From positions 4,924 to 16,018 of the forward strand of contig CABIVQ010000062.1 in the NCBI GenBank assembly GCA_902362365.1: a DNA stretch of 11,095 nucleotides, given 5' to 3'. Made by a program: the position numbers and the translations under genes. Position 1 is the first letter of the stretch, and each line of letters starts with the position of its first letter. Of this stretch, positions 1-6,886 are shown in pieces. The notes beneath the pieces were generated by a model, which saw only the letters and a list, made by a program, of their open reading frames with translations, was not told the origin of the DNA and ran no database searches. The stretch comes from Clostridiaceae bacterium. Its GTDB lineage: Bacteria; Bacillota; Clostridia; Peptostreptococcales; Peptostreptococcaceae.

Positions 1-41
1 CTTTTTCATAATTTATTACTTCAAAATTTTATTACAACTTT

Positions 42-770
42 TTATTCATTAAATAAGAATTTCACTTGTTCATTAACATTATTTACATTTGTCTTTGTTC
101 CATTATATGTAATATATTCTATATTAGCTTCATCAGTATTATTTACTTCAATATATTTATCTCCTTTATTGTATCTTATTGAATATAAGATTAATTCTTG
201 ATTAGCATTTATTTTTTTAAACTGTAAGGTAACAAAATCTCCAACGTATTCATCCTTTAATACAACCTTCTTTATATCAGCCTCTTCCGTTATATTATAT
301 TGATATCCAAAGGTATCTATAACAGAATTAAAATCTACAAAACTTTCATATCCTATACTATATGCATATACATTATAGACTTTTTCAAAAATATCTGTTG
401 TATTTACACCTTGTTCTTCATTAACTAATGCACCTATATAATTAATAACTTGTTCTTTTTTCTCATCTTCAAGGCTCATGAATATTTTACTTTCTTCAAT
501 TTCGTTTTTTAACTCTTCTACTTTTTTATTAGCATCATTTAATTCTGATTTAATCTTTTCATTAGCATTTTTAAGCTCGTTATATTCTGATTTCTTTATC
601 CCACCTATTGGTAATAATATACCTACTATTAATCCAATTACTAGCCCTATAACTCCAACTGTTAGCAACATTTCAATTCTTTTTTTTATTACTCTATCTC
701 TATTTATAGCTTTTCTTTTATTTGTCGGTGTTTTATTTATTTTTTTTAAAGGTTTATTAGTACTTTCCAC
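42..770 (-). CDS. Single-pass membrane protein with coiled coil, function unknown
   Basis: I do not recognise the family. The 242-residue product has a strongly basic, Lys/Arg-rich N-terminal tail (about residues 1-33), one hydrophobic membrane segment (about 35-55, Gly/Ile/Leu/Val-rich), a charged heptad-like coiled coil (about 60-96), and a soluble C-terminal domain (about 100-242) with many Tyr and Asn residues. The positive-inside rule puts the tail in the cytoplasm and the C-terminal domain outside. The start is a GTG at 768-770, chosen because GGAGG at 780-784 sits 9 bases upstream and the next in-frame ATG (residue 34) would remove the basic tail. A TATAAT-like -10 on the minus strand lies at 808-813, with no convincing -35. 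The gene stands alone and is divergent from the small membrane protein at 1049. The topology recalls cell-wall or division-associated bitopic proteins, but that is only an analogy. Confidence 0.85.
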   Translation of the reverse strand: MESTNKPLKKINKTPTNKRKAINRDRVIKKRIEMLLTVGVIGLVIGLIVGILLPIGGIKKSEYNELKNANEKIKSELNDANKKVEELKNEIEESKIFMSLEDEKKEQVINYIGALVNEEQGVNTTDIFEKVYNVYAYSIGYESFVDFNSVIDTFGYQYNITEEADIKKVVLKDEYVGDFVTLQFKKINANQELILYSIRYNKGDKYIEVNNTDEANIEYITYNGTKTNVNNVNEQVKFLFNE

Positions 771-961
771 CTTAGTTGTCCTCCTACTTATAAGTTACTT
801 CTTTTTAATTATACTAAAAAATAAAATATTTTTGTAATTTTTTCTGAAAAAAATCGTTATTTATTACTATTTAATTATTTATTTAAAGCTAATATCCATA
901 AATACTTTAATTTATACATCTATTGCGTTTTATTAACAATAGTTACAAATATACTTAATTA

Positions 962-991
962 TTGGATTTTAATTAATATCTGTTATATAAT
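962..991 (+). promoter_or_regulatory. Sigma-A-type promoter for the 53-residue membrane protein
   Basis: TTGGAT (962-967) and TATAAT (986-991) are separated by 18 bases, a good match to the vegetative consensus. Transcription would begin near 998, leaving a leader of about 50 bases before the ATG at 1049. Confidence 0.6.
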
Positions 992-1048
992 ACTCATATA
1001 GTAGTTTTTAGTAATATAATAACTACTTAATTGATTGGAGGAAATTTT

Positions 1049-1210
1049 ATGAACATTAACTTTATGGATATTGACTTATTGCTTAGACTTTGCGTTTTAA
1101 TTGTTGTTATAGGAATTACAGTTAAAGCTATAAGACTAATATCAGGAATCGCATTTAAAATTGCTTCTGTCGTTTTAATTCTGTTACTTCTATATAAAAT
1201 GTTAATATAG
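1049..1210 (+). CDS. 53-residue hydrophobic membrane protein, function unknown
   Basis: This short gene runs from ATG at 1049 to TAG at 1208-1210. GGAGG at 1037-1041 lies 7 bases before the start, a promoter lies at 962-991, and a hairpin terminator begins 2 bases after the stop, so it looks like a complete single-gene transcription unit. The product begins MNINFMDIDLLLRL and has two hydrophobic stretches (about residues 10-23 and 37-53) joined by a short basic, amphipathic linker (residues 26-37, with Lys26, Arg29 and Lys37), so a hairpin of two membrane helices is likely. I do not recognise a family. Small hydrophobic proteins of this size may be envelope or stress peptides or type I toxins; no antisense RNA or repeat typical of a toxin-antitoxin pair is visible. 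Confidence 0.7.
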   Translation: MNINFMDIDLLLRLCVLIVVIGITVKAIRLISGIAFKIASVVLILLLLYKMLI

Positions 1211-1212
1211 AT

Positions 1213-1247
1213 AAAAAGAGTTTCCTTAATCAAGAAAACTCTTTTTT
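1213..1247. terminator. Rho-independent terminator, probably bidirectional
   Basis: An 11-base arm (1213-1223) pairs perfectly with 1236-1246, with three further pairs inside and a 4-base loop at 1228-1231. The right arm ends in a T run and the left arm starts with an A run, so it can stop transcription both from the 53-residue gene and from the convergent HD-domain gene. Confidence 0.85.
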
Positions 1248-1306
1248 ATTCTAATAACTATAAGTATATCTATAAATACGACATTAATAATATTTTTATA
1301 ATTATT

Positions 1307-1816
1307 TTAGTTTCTATCATCTATCTCTTGATAGAATTTAATTATTTCACTTTCTGTATTGCTATGGTGATTTTTCACAATATCTAGTAGTAATTCATCC
1401 TTTATTAATTCTTTTAAAATATCATAACTATATTCACTATGATTATAATAACATTGAACTTTCTCAGATTTTTTAAATTTTTTAAGATTACCTTTAGTTA
1501 GTTTATTCAGAATTACAATTATTGATTTATCTATTACATTTAACTTTTTTCTAATCTTTCCTATATCATGAAGTAATGCAGCTTTAACTAATATATTTTT
1601 ATTTAATATAATGTCTTCATTGTCAGTTAGCCCATAATTAATAATATACTCAATTTCTCTTGCAATTCTAACACTATGTTTTTGCTCAGATTTTAGTAAT
1701 CTGTTAAATAAATCAAATTCGACATTATTTAGAATGCTCTTAACATATTCATAATCTTCTACGCTCATAAAATCGGTTACATTAGTATAAAATTGTTTTA
1801 CTCTTTTAGGTATCAT
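1307..1816 (-). CDS. HD-domain phosphohydrolase (HDIG type)
   Basis: A stand-alone HD-superfamily protein of 169 residues. The metal-binding residues are visible in order: His47 (in QKHSVRIA), the His83-Asp84 pair in ALLHDIGK, His126 (in YYNHSEYS) and His150/His151 (in VKNHHSNT). Such proteins are cytoplasmic metal-dependent phosphohydrolases acting on nucleotides or phosphate esters; the substrate cannot be read from the sequence. There is no fused sensor, transferase or nuclease domain, so this is not a Cas3, RelA or GGDEF-linked protein. The start is ATG at 1814-1816, with AGGAG about 6 bases upstream. The gene is downstream of murJ on the same strand but separated from it by 92 bases with a terminator hairpin, so it is probably transcribed separately, or only by read-through. 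Confidence 0.88.
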   Translation of the reverse strand: MIPKRVKQFYTNVTDFMSVEDYEYVKSILNNVEFDLFNRLLKSEQKHSVRIAREIEYIINYGLTDNEDIILNKNILVKAALLHDIGKIRKKLNVIDKSIIVILNKLTKGNLKKFKKSEKVQCYYNHSEYSYDILKELIKDELLLDIVKNHHSNTESEIIKFYQEIDDRN

Positions 1817-1856
1817 TTTTATCTCCTGCTAATTTTCTACTATTAGTAAAATTAAA

Positions 1857-1901
1857 ATAGGCCTATCTCAATAATTTTATAGTCATATTAAGATAGCCTA
1901 T
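1857..1901 (-). terminator. Rho-independent terminator of murJ
   Basis: Read on the minus strand, a left arm starting ATAGGCTATCTTAATA pairs with 1857-1876, with one bulged base and one G-U pair, a 12-base loop, and a T-rich tail covering about 1847-1856. It starts 8 bases after the murJ stop codon. There is no T tract in the plus direction. Confidence 0.75.
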
Positions 1902-1908
1902 ATAATAT

Positions 1909-3456
1909 TTAACTTCTTTTTATTTTACTCTTCAAGCCATTTAAAATCAAGTTCACTTCATCTACTTTTAGCACTACAATACTTAAGGCATACACTATAG
2001 CTCCTACTCCAATAGCTACAGCTAAAGTAATAACTTCCTTTATAGTTCCAGAACCTAAGAAATATGAAACTTTTCTATATGCTATTATTGTAATTATAGC
2101 CATTAATAATGCAGATGTTATTGCTTTAACAAAAACTGACAATATTGCTTTTCCACCAAATGGTCCTATTTTTATTCTTAAACTTATAAATAACATTGTT
2201 ACTGTTACTAACGCAGCTGTACTTGTAGCAAGTGCAAGGCCAGCTAGTTGCATATTAGTAAACTTAACGAATAATATATTTAATATTATATTTAAACCCA
2301 TAGCAATAGCTCCATTGATCATAGGGGTTCTAGTATCCTGTAATGAATAAAACACCTTACCCAAAATGTCTCTAAGTCCAAATCCTATCATTCCTATTGA
2401 GTAAAATACAAGAGCCACAGAAGTCATATACGTTGCTCTAGCGTCAAATTCTCCTCTTTGAAACAATATCTTAACTATAGGAGTTGATAGTATTATTGCT
2501 CCTACTGATATAGGTATAACTAATAAAATTACAATATTTATTGCTTTTATTATAGATTGATTAAATTTTACTTTATTATTTTCTGTTGATAGTTTTGATA
2601 ACATTGGGTAAACAACTGATGATATTGATACTATGAACATTCCCATGACAAATTGATTTAACTTATTGGCATAATTTAAAGCCGATATACTTCCTTCAAC
2701 TAAAGTAGATGCTATGGTTCTATCTACAATTGTATTTATTTGATTAACTGCTACTCCTATAAGTACAGGTGCAACAAGCCACAACATTTTCTTTAAATAT
2801 TCATCTTTTAAATTTATGTATGGTTTATATCTAAATCCTTTTTTCATTGCAAAAGGAAGTTGAAATAAAAATTGCCCTAATAATCCTATTAGCGCACCCC
2901 ATGGCAATATATATGGCGAAGTTTTAACACTTAAAAGTATTGATATTATTATACATGTATTATAAGGTACAGACATAAGCCCTGGTATTATAAAATTTTC
3001 TTTTACTTGAAGATAAGCCATCATTATATAACTTATACCTAAAAAAGGAATACCAAGAATCATTGCTCTTGTAAAATATACAGCTTTTTCCATAGTTTCA
3101 CCTTTAAAACCTAATGCAAATAATTTTACGACCTGTGGAGTTAATATTACTCCTATTATAGAAATTGCTATACATATAAGCACAACTACGTTAAAAATAT
3201 TATTTGTATATTTAATTGAAGCTTTTTCACCTTGGCTTGAGTTTACTTCACAGTAAAGTGGTATAAATGCTGTCCCTAAAGAAGTACCAATAGCTGTAAA
3301 TATTACTGCTGGTATATTCATTGCAACTAAAAATGCATCACTAGTTGACGATGCTCCATAAGCTGAGGCTAAAGTTAATTCTCTACCAAAACCTAAAATT
3401 TTTGCTATTAAAGTTGCTGCCATAAGACCTAAGGCAGCTTTTGCTACTTTTGACAT
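1909..3456 (-). CDS. murJ: Lipid II flippase MurJ (MviN family)
   Basis: MurJ moves lipid-linked peptidoglycan precursor (lipid II) across the cytoplasmic membrane for wall synthesis. The product is 515 residues, the usual length, and is hydrophobic throughout with about 14 membrane segments. The N-terminal family signature is clear: LGFGRELTLASAYG followed by SDAFLVAMNIP, placing the conserved Arg25 and Asp40 in the central cavity region of the fold. The later RGEFDARAT segment is also typical. I start it at ATG 3454-3456. A TTG immediately upstream (3457-3459) is in frame and would add one residue; AGGAG at 3466-3470 is 9 bases from the ATG and 6 from the TTG, so both are possible. The ATG lies 5 bases after the stop of the 64-residue gene, and the ribosome binding site is inside that gene's last codons, which suggests translational coupling. 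Confidence 0.96.
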   Translation of the reverse strand: MSKVAKAALGLMAATLIAKILGFGRELTLASAYGASSTSDAFLVAMNIPAVIFTAIGTSLGTAFIPLYCEVNSSQGEKASIKYTNNIFNVVVLICIAISIIGVILTPQVVKLFALGFKGETMEKAVYFTRAMILGIPFLGISYIMMAYLQVKENFIIPGLMSVPYNTCIIISILLSVKTSPYILPWGALIGLLGQFLFQLPFAMKKGFRYKPYINLKDEYLKKMLWLVAPVLIGVAVNQINTIVDRTIASTLVEGSISALNYANKLNQFVMGMFIVSISSVVYPMLSKLSTENNKVKFNQSIIKAINIVILLVIPISVGAIILSTPIVKILFQRGEFDARATYMTSVALVFYSIGMIGFGLRDILGKVFYSLQDTRTPMINGAIAMGLNIILNILFVKFTNMQLAGLALATSTAALVTVTMLFISLRIKIGPFGGKAILSVFVKAITSALLMAIITIIAYRKVSYFLGSGTIKEVITLAVAIGVGAIVYALSIVVLKVDEVNLILNGLKSKIKRS

Positions 3457-3461
3457 CAATT

Positions 3462-3656
3462 CTATCTCCTATTCTTAGTATCTTTACTTGCTTTTTTTAT
3501 TTTATTAGATTGCAAATGCATAATTAAATTTTGATTAGTATTATCCAAGCCTTCTGGATTATTATATAAATCTCCGATAAATGCATTTCCAAGAACGTCG
3601 CATTCTAATTTTTCTATATTTTCATTTTTATATTTTTTCTTATCTTGATTTTTCAT
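3462..3656 (-). CDS. 64-residue hydrophilic protein upstream of murJ, function unknown
   Basis: A short Lys/Asn-rich soluble protein with no membrane segment, no signal peptide and no family I recognise. It has an excellent ribosome binding site (AAGGAG, 8 bases before ATG at 3654-3656), and its stop lies 5 bases before the murJ start, so it is the first gene of a two-gene unit. Both ends are basic (KNQDKKKYKNE near the start, KKASKDTKNRR at the end) and the centre is acidic to neutral, with GNAFIGDLYNNPEGLDN as its most distinctive segment. The position suggests either a role in MurJ function or a leader whose translation controls murJ; neither is shown. The composition also resembles small spore or cytosolic proteins. 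Confidence 0.75.
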   Translation of the reverse strand: MKNQDKKKYKNENIEKLECDVLGNAFIGDLYNNPEGLDNTNQNLIMHLQSNKIKKASKDTKNRR

Positions 3657-3965
3657 AAGTTATATCTCCTTCTTAATTTCATTATTTACTAATATATAGA
3701 AATATAATCAAATATATCCTCTTTAGATTTTTAAATCTTGTATTAATGTATTAATATTATTAATCATATTATTAGTGCTTATTCTTTAAGTTATATGTAT
3801 AAAAAGAGCATATTACTTTGTCATGAAATACTACTAAAGCAATAAATATAATAATACTTTACCTTGCAATTATTTTGAATATCAAATTTTTTTATTTACT
3901 TAACAATATAACCATGTTAATATATACTAGTAAATATTAACACATACACTTACGGAGGTTTAGAC
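3657..3965. other. Divergent intergenic region between the murJ unit and degV
   Basis: About 309 bases without a gene, extremely AT-rich. It holds the plus-strand promoter for the DegV gene (3900-3928) and must hold the minus-strand promoter of the murJ unit, for which I see only weak candidates. A small AT-only hairpin lies at 3725-3738 (AGATTT TT AAATCT), and 3741-3766 contains several TTAAT/ATTAA repeats. I see no riboswitch, RNA gene or hidden ORF with a ribosome binding site. Confidence 0.5.
3900..3928 (+). promoter_or_regulatory. Sigma-A-type promoter of degV, overlapped by an inverted repeat
   Basis: TTAACA (3900-3905) and TATACT (3923-3928) are spaced by exactly 17 bases, close to the vegetative consensus, about 38 bases before the start codon. 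The -35 box is also the left half of an inverted repeat TTAACA-9-TGTTAA (3900-3920), which fills most of the spacer and could be an operator. Confidence 0.6.
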
Positions 3966-4793
3966 ATGATAAAAATAATATGCGATAGTATATCGGATTT
4001 ACCAATAGAGATAATAGAAAAATACGATATTGAAATAATTCCTTTAACAGTTCTATTTAACGGAAAGGAATATTTAGATGGAGAAAATTTATCTAATACA
4101 GAATTTTATAAAATGCTTAGAGAATCAGACTCTATGCCTAAAACATCTCAAGCTACTTATGCTCAGTTTAAGTCTGTTTTCGAAAAATACAATGACAAGG
4201 ATATATTATATATAGCAGGTTCATCTTCAGCTTCAGGAACATATCAAAGTTCTATAATAGCTAAAAATGATGGCCATGATAATGTAACTGTTTTTGATAC
4301 TCAAAATCTTTCAATAGGAAGTGCTTTATTCGTTATAAAAGCTTGCGAAATGGTAGAAAAAGGCTATTCTATAAAAGAAATAGCTTCTAAATTAGAGGAG
4401 CTAAAAAGCAGTGAAGAAGTTATATTTTCAGTTGACAATTTAGAGTACTTAAAAATGGGAGGTAGAATTTCTTCTACTAAAGCAATTTTAGGAAACTTAT
4501 TATCAATAAAACCAATACTAGAGGTAAAAGATGGTCTAGTTGCTCAAAAATCTCAAGTGAGAGGAAAAAAGCAAATCTATTCAACTTTAGTAAATTCATT
4601 GGTAAATAAATATGGTAATGATTTAAGTAATAGGACTATTATTATAGGTGCAGGTGACAATGAAGATGATTTCAATATACTTAAGGAAACTTTACTAAAA
4701 GAAGCTACTGTTAAAGAATTATACTTTGTTAATATAGGATGCGTTGTATGTTCTCATTCTGGTCCTGGAATAGTAGGTATATCTTGTATGTAA
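3966..4793 (+). CDS. DegV family fatty-acid-binding protein (FakB type)
   Basis: DegV/FakB proteins bind a fatty acid in a deep pocket and, with a FakA kinase, present it for phosphorylation so that exogenous fatty acids can enter phospholipids. The 275-residue length is typical. Family landmarks are present: Asp7-Ser8 near the start (ICDSIS), PKTSQ at 58-62, SASGTYQS at 88-95, GGRIS at 165-169, SIKPIL at 180-185 and HSGPG at 264-268. GGAGG lies a few bases before the ATG at 3966, and a good promoter sits at 3900-3928. No fakA is next to it, which is normal because several DegV paralogues are often scattered in clostridial genomes. The specific fatty acid cannot be told. The cupin gene follows after 136 bases with no strong terminator between, so partial read-through is possible. 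Confidence 0.95.
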   Translation: MIKIICDSISDLPIEIIEKYDIEIIPLTVLFNGKEYLDGENLSNTEFYKMLRESDSMPKTSQATYAQFKSVFEKYNDKDILYIAGSSSASGTYQSSIIAKNDGHDNVTVFDTQNLSIGSALFVIKACEMVEKGYSIKEIASKLEELKSSEEVIFSVDNLEYLKMGGRISSTKAILGNLLSIKPILEVKDGLVAQKSQVRGKKQIYSTLVNSLVNKYGNDLSNRTIIIGAGDNEDDFNILKETLLKEATVKELYFVNIGCVVCSHSGPGIVGISCM

Positions 4794-4929
4794 TTACATT
4801 TAAGTGAAAGTTTAATTATTATAAAAATTATTTGGATAATATTATAAAATAATTACTCATCATTTTGGAATAGTTAACTCTATAAATGGAAAATCTAATA
4901 TAGATAAATATCTATAAAGGAGATTACCT

Positions 4930-5277
4930 ATGGAAGATATGCATAAGAATTTACTAGATGGAACTTTAGAGCAATATAATGATGCAGCTGTTCCTAAAAT
5001 ACCAGTTTTTGCAGGTAACGATATGACTTCTGAGGTTTACTATTTTAAACCAAATCAAGTTTTAAAAATGCACAGACACCCAAACGGTGAACAAATTTTC
5101 GTATTTGTTAAAGGATCTGGAACTATGATAGTTGCTGATAAAGAGCATAATGTAAAAGAAGGTACTATGATATTAGTAAAAGCTGGTGAATGGCACGAAA
5201 TTACAAACGGAAATGAAAATATGGTTGCTGTACAAATAACTAAAGTAGGAGCAGGCGCAGAATTTAAAGATGCTTAA
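4930..5277 (+). CDS. Single-domain cupin protein
   Basis: A small 115-residue beta-barrel protein of the cupin_2 type, cytoplasmic, with no fused regulator domain. Cupin motif 1 is seen as His48-x-His50, Glu54 and Gly62 (KMHRHPNGEQIFVFVKG), and motif 2 as Gly78, Gly86, His89 and Asn93 (GTMILVKAGEWHEITN), in which the usual Pro of PxG is Lys84. The three His and one Glu form the expected metal site, so a metal-bound fold is likely, but cupins range from isomerases and dioxygenases to ligand-binding proteins, so the reaction is open. The start is ATG 4930, 7 bases after AAAGGAG (4916-4922); Met4 is an alternative without suitable spacing. A strong terminator follows the stop. Confidence 0.92.
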   Translation: MEDMHKNLLDGTLEQYNDAAVPKIPVFAGNDMTSEVYYFKPNQVLKMHRHPNGEQIFVFVKGSGTMIVADKEHNVKEGTMILVKAGEWHEITNGNENMVAVQITKVGAGAEFKDA

Positions 5278-5288
5278 TACTTAATGTC

Positions 5289-5325
5289 AATAATGACGAT
5301 GGTTTATAGGACCGTCGTCATTATT
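5289..5325 (+). terminator. Rho-independent terminator of the cupin gene
   Basis: A 15-base arm (5289-5303) pairs with 5311-5325 through 14 Watson-Crick pairs and one G-T pair around a 7-base loop, followed by a T-rich ATTATATATTT tail. It also lies downstream of the convergent methyltransferase gene, but its minus-strand T tract is poor. Confidence 0.8.
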
Positions 5326-5367
5326 ATATATTTACAATTTAATTCTCTCAAGTTTAGTAATGTAAAT

Positions 5368-6084
5368 TTACTTATTATTTATTGCTTTTATTATTAAAAA
5401 ATGAGGATTTTTTGATAAATAATTATAGTTATCTAAATCCTTCTCTTTAAAACTTTCCTCTGGAGTTGGTTCAACTAAACATTCTAAATTAAAGTATTTT
5501 GTTGTAGTATTTATTATTTCTTGTAACGGTCTATGAAAAAATTGTACATCTACTACTACCCCACCCTTTTCCCATTTTTCTTTATATAACTTTGTGATAA
5601 AATAGTTTTCATCTTCAAAATCTTTTATATCCATACAAGGATGGTGCACAGAAAATAATAATATACCATTGGGTTTTAATATTCTTTTAAATTCACTAAA
5701 TGTCTTTTTTAAATCTTTTATATAATGTAATGTAAGTGAACTTACTACAATATCAAATTTATTATCTTTAAATGGTAATTCATTATTTAAGTCTAGGTTA
5801 AGTACATCGGCTTTATTACAAGTTCTTTCCTTAGTAATCTTAATCATTGTTTCACTAACATCTATAGCAGTAACTTTAGCTCCCATTGAAATAAATTTTT
5901 CTGTATACCACCCTCCAGCACAGCCTGCATCAAGTATTTCTTTATTATATATATGTTTGTCTAATAACTTAATCATAGCTGGCCTTTCATAGTCTGAATT
6001 AAAAGGGCTACTTTCTTCATATTCTTTTTTATATGAATTAGATAATTCATCATATACCTTATCTATATTTTTAATCAATTTCAT
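5368..6084 (-). CDS. Class I SAM-dependent methyltransferase
   Basis: A soluble 238-residue methyltransferase with a Rossmann fold. Motif I is LDAGCAGG at 51-58, the acidic residue binding the SAM ribose is Asp75 (VTAIDVS), the motif after strand 4 is FDIVVSSLTLHYI (110-122), and LKPNG at 136-140 is the usual turn before strand 5. This resembles the UbiE/Methyltransf_11 group, which acts on small molecules; the C-terminal substrate cap (about 150-238) gives no clear substrate. The start is uncertain: the ribosome binding site GGAGG (6086-6090) is only 1 base from the ATG at 6082-6084 but 7 bases from an in-frame TTG at 6076-6078, which would give 236 residues. The gene lies 27 bases downstream of the RodA remnant, so its original promoter context may have been altered by that deletion. 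Confidence 0.9.
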   Translation of the reverse strand: MKLIKNIDKVYDELSNSYKKEYEESSPFNSDYERPAMIKLLDKHIYNKEILDAGCAGGWYTEKFISMGAKVTAIDVSETMIKITKERTCNKADVLNLDLNNELPFKDNKFDIVVSSLTLHYIKDLKKTFSEFKRILKPNGILLFSVHHPCMDIKDFEDENYFITKLYKEKWEKGGVVVDVQFFHRPLQEIINTTTKYFNLECLVEPTPEESFKEKDLDNYNYLSKNPHFLIIKAINNK

Positions 6085-6085
6085 A

Positions 6086-6090
6086 CCTCC
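6086..6090 (-). promoter_or_regulatory. Ribosome binding site that favours a TTG start for the methyltransferase
   Basis: The minus strand reads TTAAGGAGGT immediately followed by ATG. One base between GGAGG and ATG is too few for normal initiation, whereas TTG, codon 3 of the long frame, is 7 bases away. The sequence therefore favours initiation at TTG 6078, with the upstream ATG a poor competitor. Confidence 0.5.
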
Positions 6091-6111
6091 TTAATCAAGG
6101 TGTTTAAAAAT

Positions 6112-6477
6112 TTATTTTTTCTTTCTCATCTCTACATTAAGTACTAATCCAACAGCTGCTATAGATGAAACAAGAGAACTTGCTCCATAACTAATAAAAG
6201 GTAGTGTCACTCCTGTAACAGGTATTAAAGCCATTGTCATGCCTATATTTTGTATTATTTGATATGTAAACATACTTGTCACGCCAGTTATAATTAATGT
6301 ACCATAAAAATCTTTAGCTTCCTTTCCAAGTCCTGGTACCCATACCATCAAAAGTAATACTATACTTGCTAAATAAAAATATCTATAGTTTTTTCCCATT
6401 TGAGAGTAATTTATTCTAAGAATAGATATTATTAAAATGACGCCTAAGACAAAAGCTATGAGTTGTTTTTTATCTCT
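6112..6477 (-). pseudogene. RodA/FtsW (SEDS) remnant with internal deletion and lost N-terminus
   Basis: The minus-strand frame is open from an in-frame TAA (6478-6480) to the stop at 6112, 121 codons, against about 370-400 residues for an intact SEDS glycosyltransferase. It starts within a segment resembling the second membrane helix (DKKQLIAFVLGVILIIS), continues through the next helix to VPGLGKE, and then jumps at about 6318/6319 to AKDFYGTLIITGV, the start of the last two helices, ending NVEMRKKK. The roughly 200 residues between, including the catalytic extracellular loops and the GARRW segment expected after GKE, are missing. The usual SYGGSS motif reads SYGASS. The first ATG (6397-6399) has no ribosome binding site, and no usual start codon lies upstream before the stop. 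I infer a non-functional deletion relic; an alternative is a small membrane protein derived from it. Confidence 0.8.
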
Positions 6478-6495
6478 TTATATATGTCTCAAAAT

Positions 6496-6530
6496 AAGTA
6501 CTGAAATATAATTTAGTTATTTCAGTACTT
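6496..6530. terminator. Perfect 13-bp hairpin beside the RodA remnant
   Basis: AAGTACTGAAATA (6496-6508) pairs perfectly with 6518-6530 around a 9-base loop. On the minus strand it is followed by ATTTTGAG, on the plus strand by TAATTCT, so neither side has a long T tract. It may be a weak terminator for a lost minus-strand gene, or an operator-like palindrome. Confidence 0.45.
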
Positions 6531-6590
6531 TAATTCTTATATTTTAACTTATAAATATGTAGAACTTATGGAAATAACCTATAAAATATA

Positions 6591-6618
6591 AAAAAATAGA
6601 CTATCGTGAGATAGTCTA
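6591..6618 (-). terminator. Minus-strand Rho-independent terminator with no gene in front of it
   Basis: A perfect 9-base stem, TAGACTATC (6597-6605) with 6610-6618, closes a GTGA loop (GNRA-like on the plus strand). On the minus strand it is followed by six or more T (6591-6596). No minus-strand gene remains upstream of it within 240 bases, so it may be a relic or serve a short untranslated RNA. Confidence 0.65.
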
Positions 6619-6886
6619 AAAGTAGGGATATTTTAGTAATTTATTTTTTATGTTTTAAATAAATATTTATGTCGAATTCCAATGTCTTTTTTATTATTAA
6701 TTTGTCATTTCTTGCTGATGTAATATTAGTATATTTTATTTTTTATATAATGTCTATAATATAAATATTTTTTTATATATAATTTATACTAAAGATAGGT
6801 TTATAATTCCTACTTTCTTTATATAATATAAAAGAAACTTATCAATTTTAAATAACAGTTAATAAATTTTGAAAGGAGTTTTATAT

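Larger units (their letters stand above)
6481..6886. other. Long AT-rich non-coding stretch
   Basis: About 400 bases between the RodA remnant and the YvlD-like gene with no ORF that has a ribosome binding site on either strand. It carries two strong hairpins (6496-6530 and 6597-6618). A possible plus-strand promoter for the YvlD-like gene is TTTATA (6800-6805), 16 bases, TATAAT (6822-6827). The left edge may be decayed coding sequence of the lost RodA N-terminus or of a gene upstream of it, but no protein similarity can be read there. Confidence 0.5.

Noticed and set aside
478..837. Plus-strand hydrophobic ORF of 119 codons
   Set aside because: It overlaps the membrane-protein gene on the other strand; its Leu/Phe/Ser/Ile-rich sequence is the complement of a Lys/Asn/Glu-rich coding frame and it has no ribosome binding site.
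1027..1233. Minus-strand ORF of 68 codons
   Set aside because: It lies over the promoterless complement of the 53-residue gene and crosses its terminator; the plus-strand gene has the ribosome binding site and promoter.
1307..1816. HD nuclease of a defence system (Cas3 or CBASS type)
   Set aside because: The protein is a lone small HDIG domain with no helicase, Cas, cyclase or effector neighbours.
3657..3965. Riboswitch or structured leader before degV
   Set aside because: Only weak AT-only hairpins are present, and the inferred transcript start near 3935 leaves about 30 bases of leader, too short for a riboswitch.
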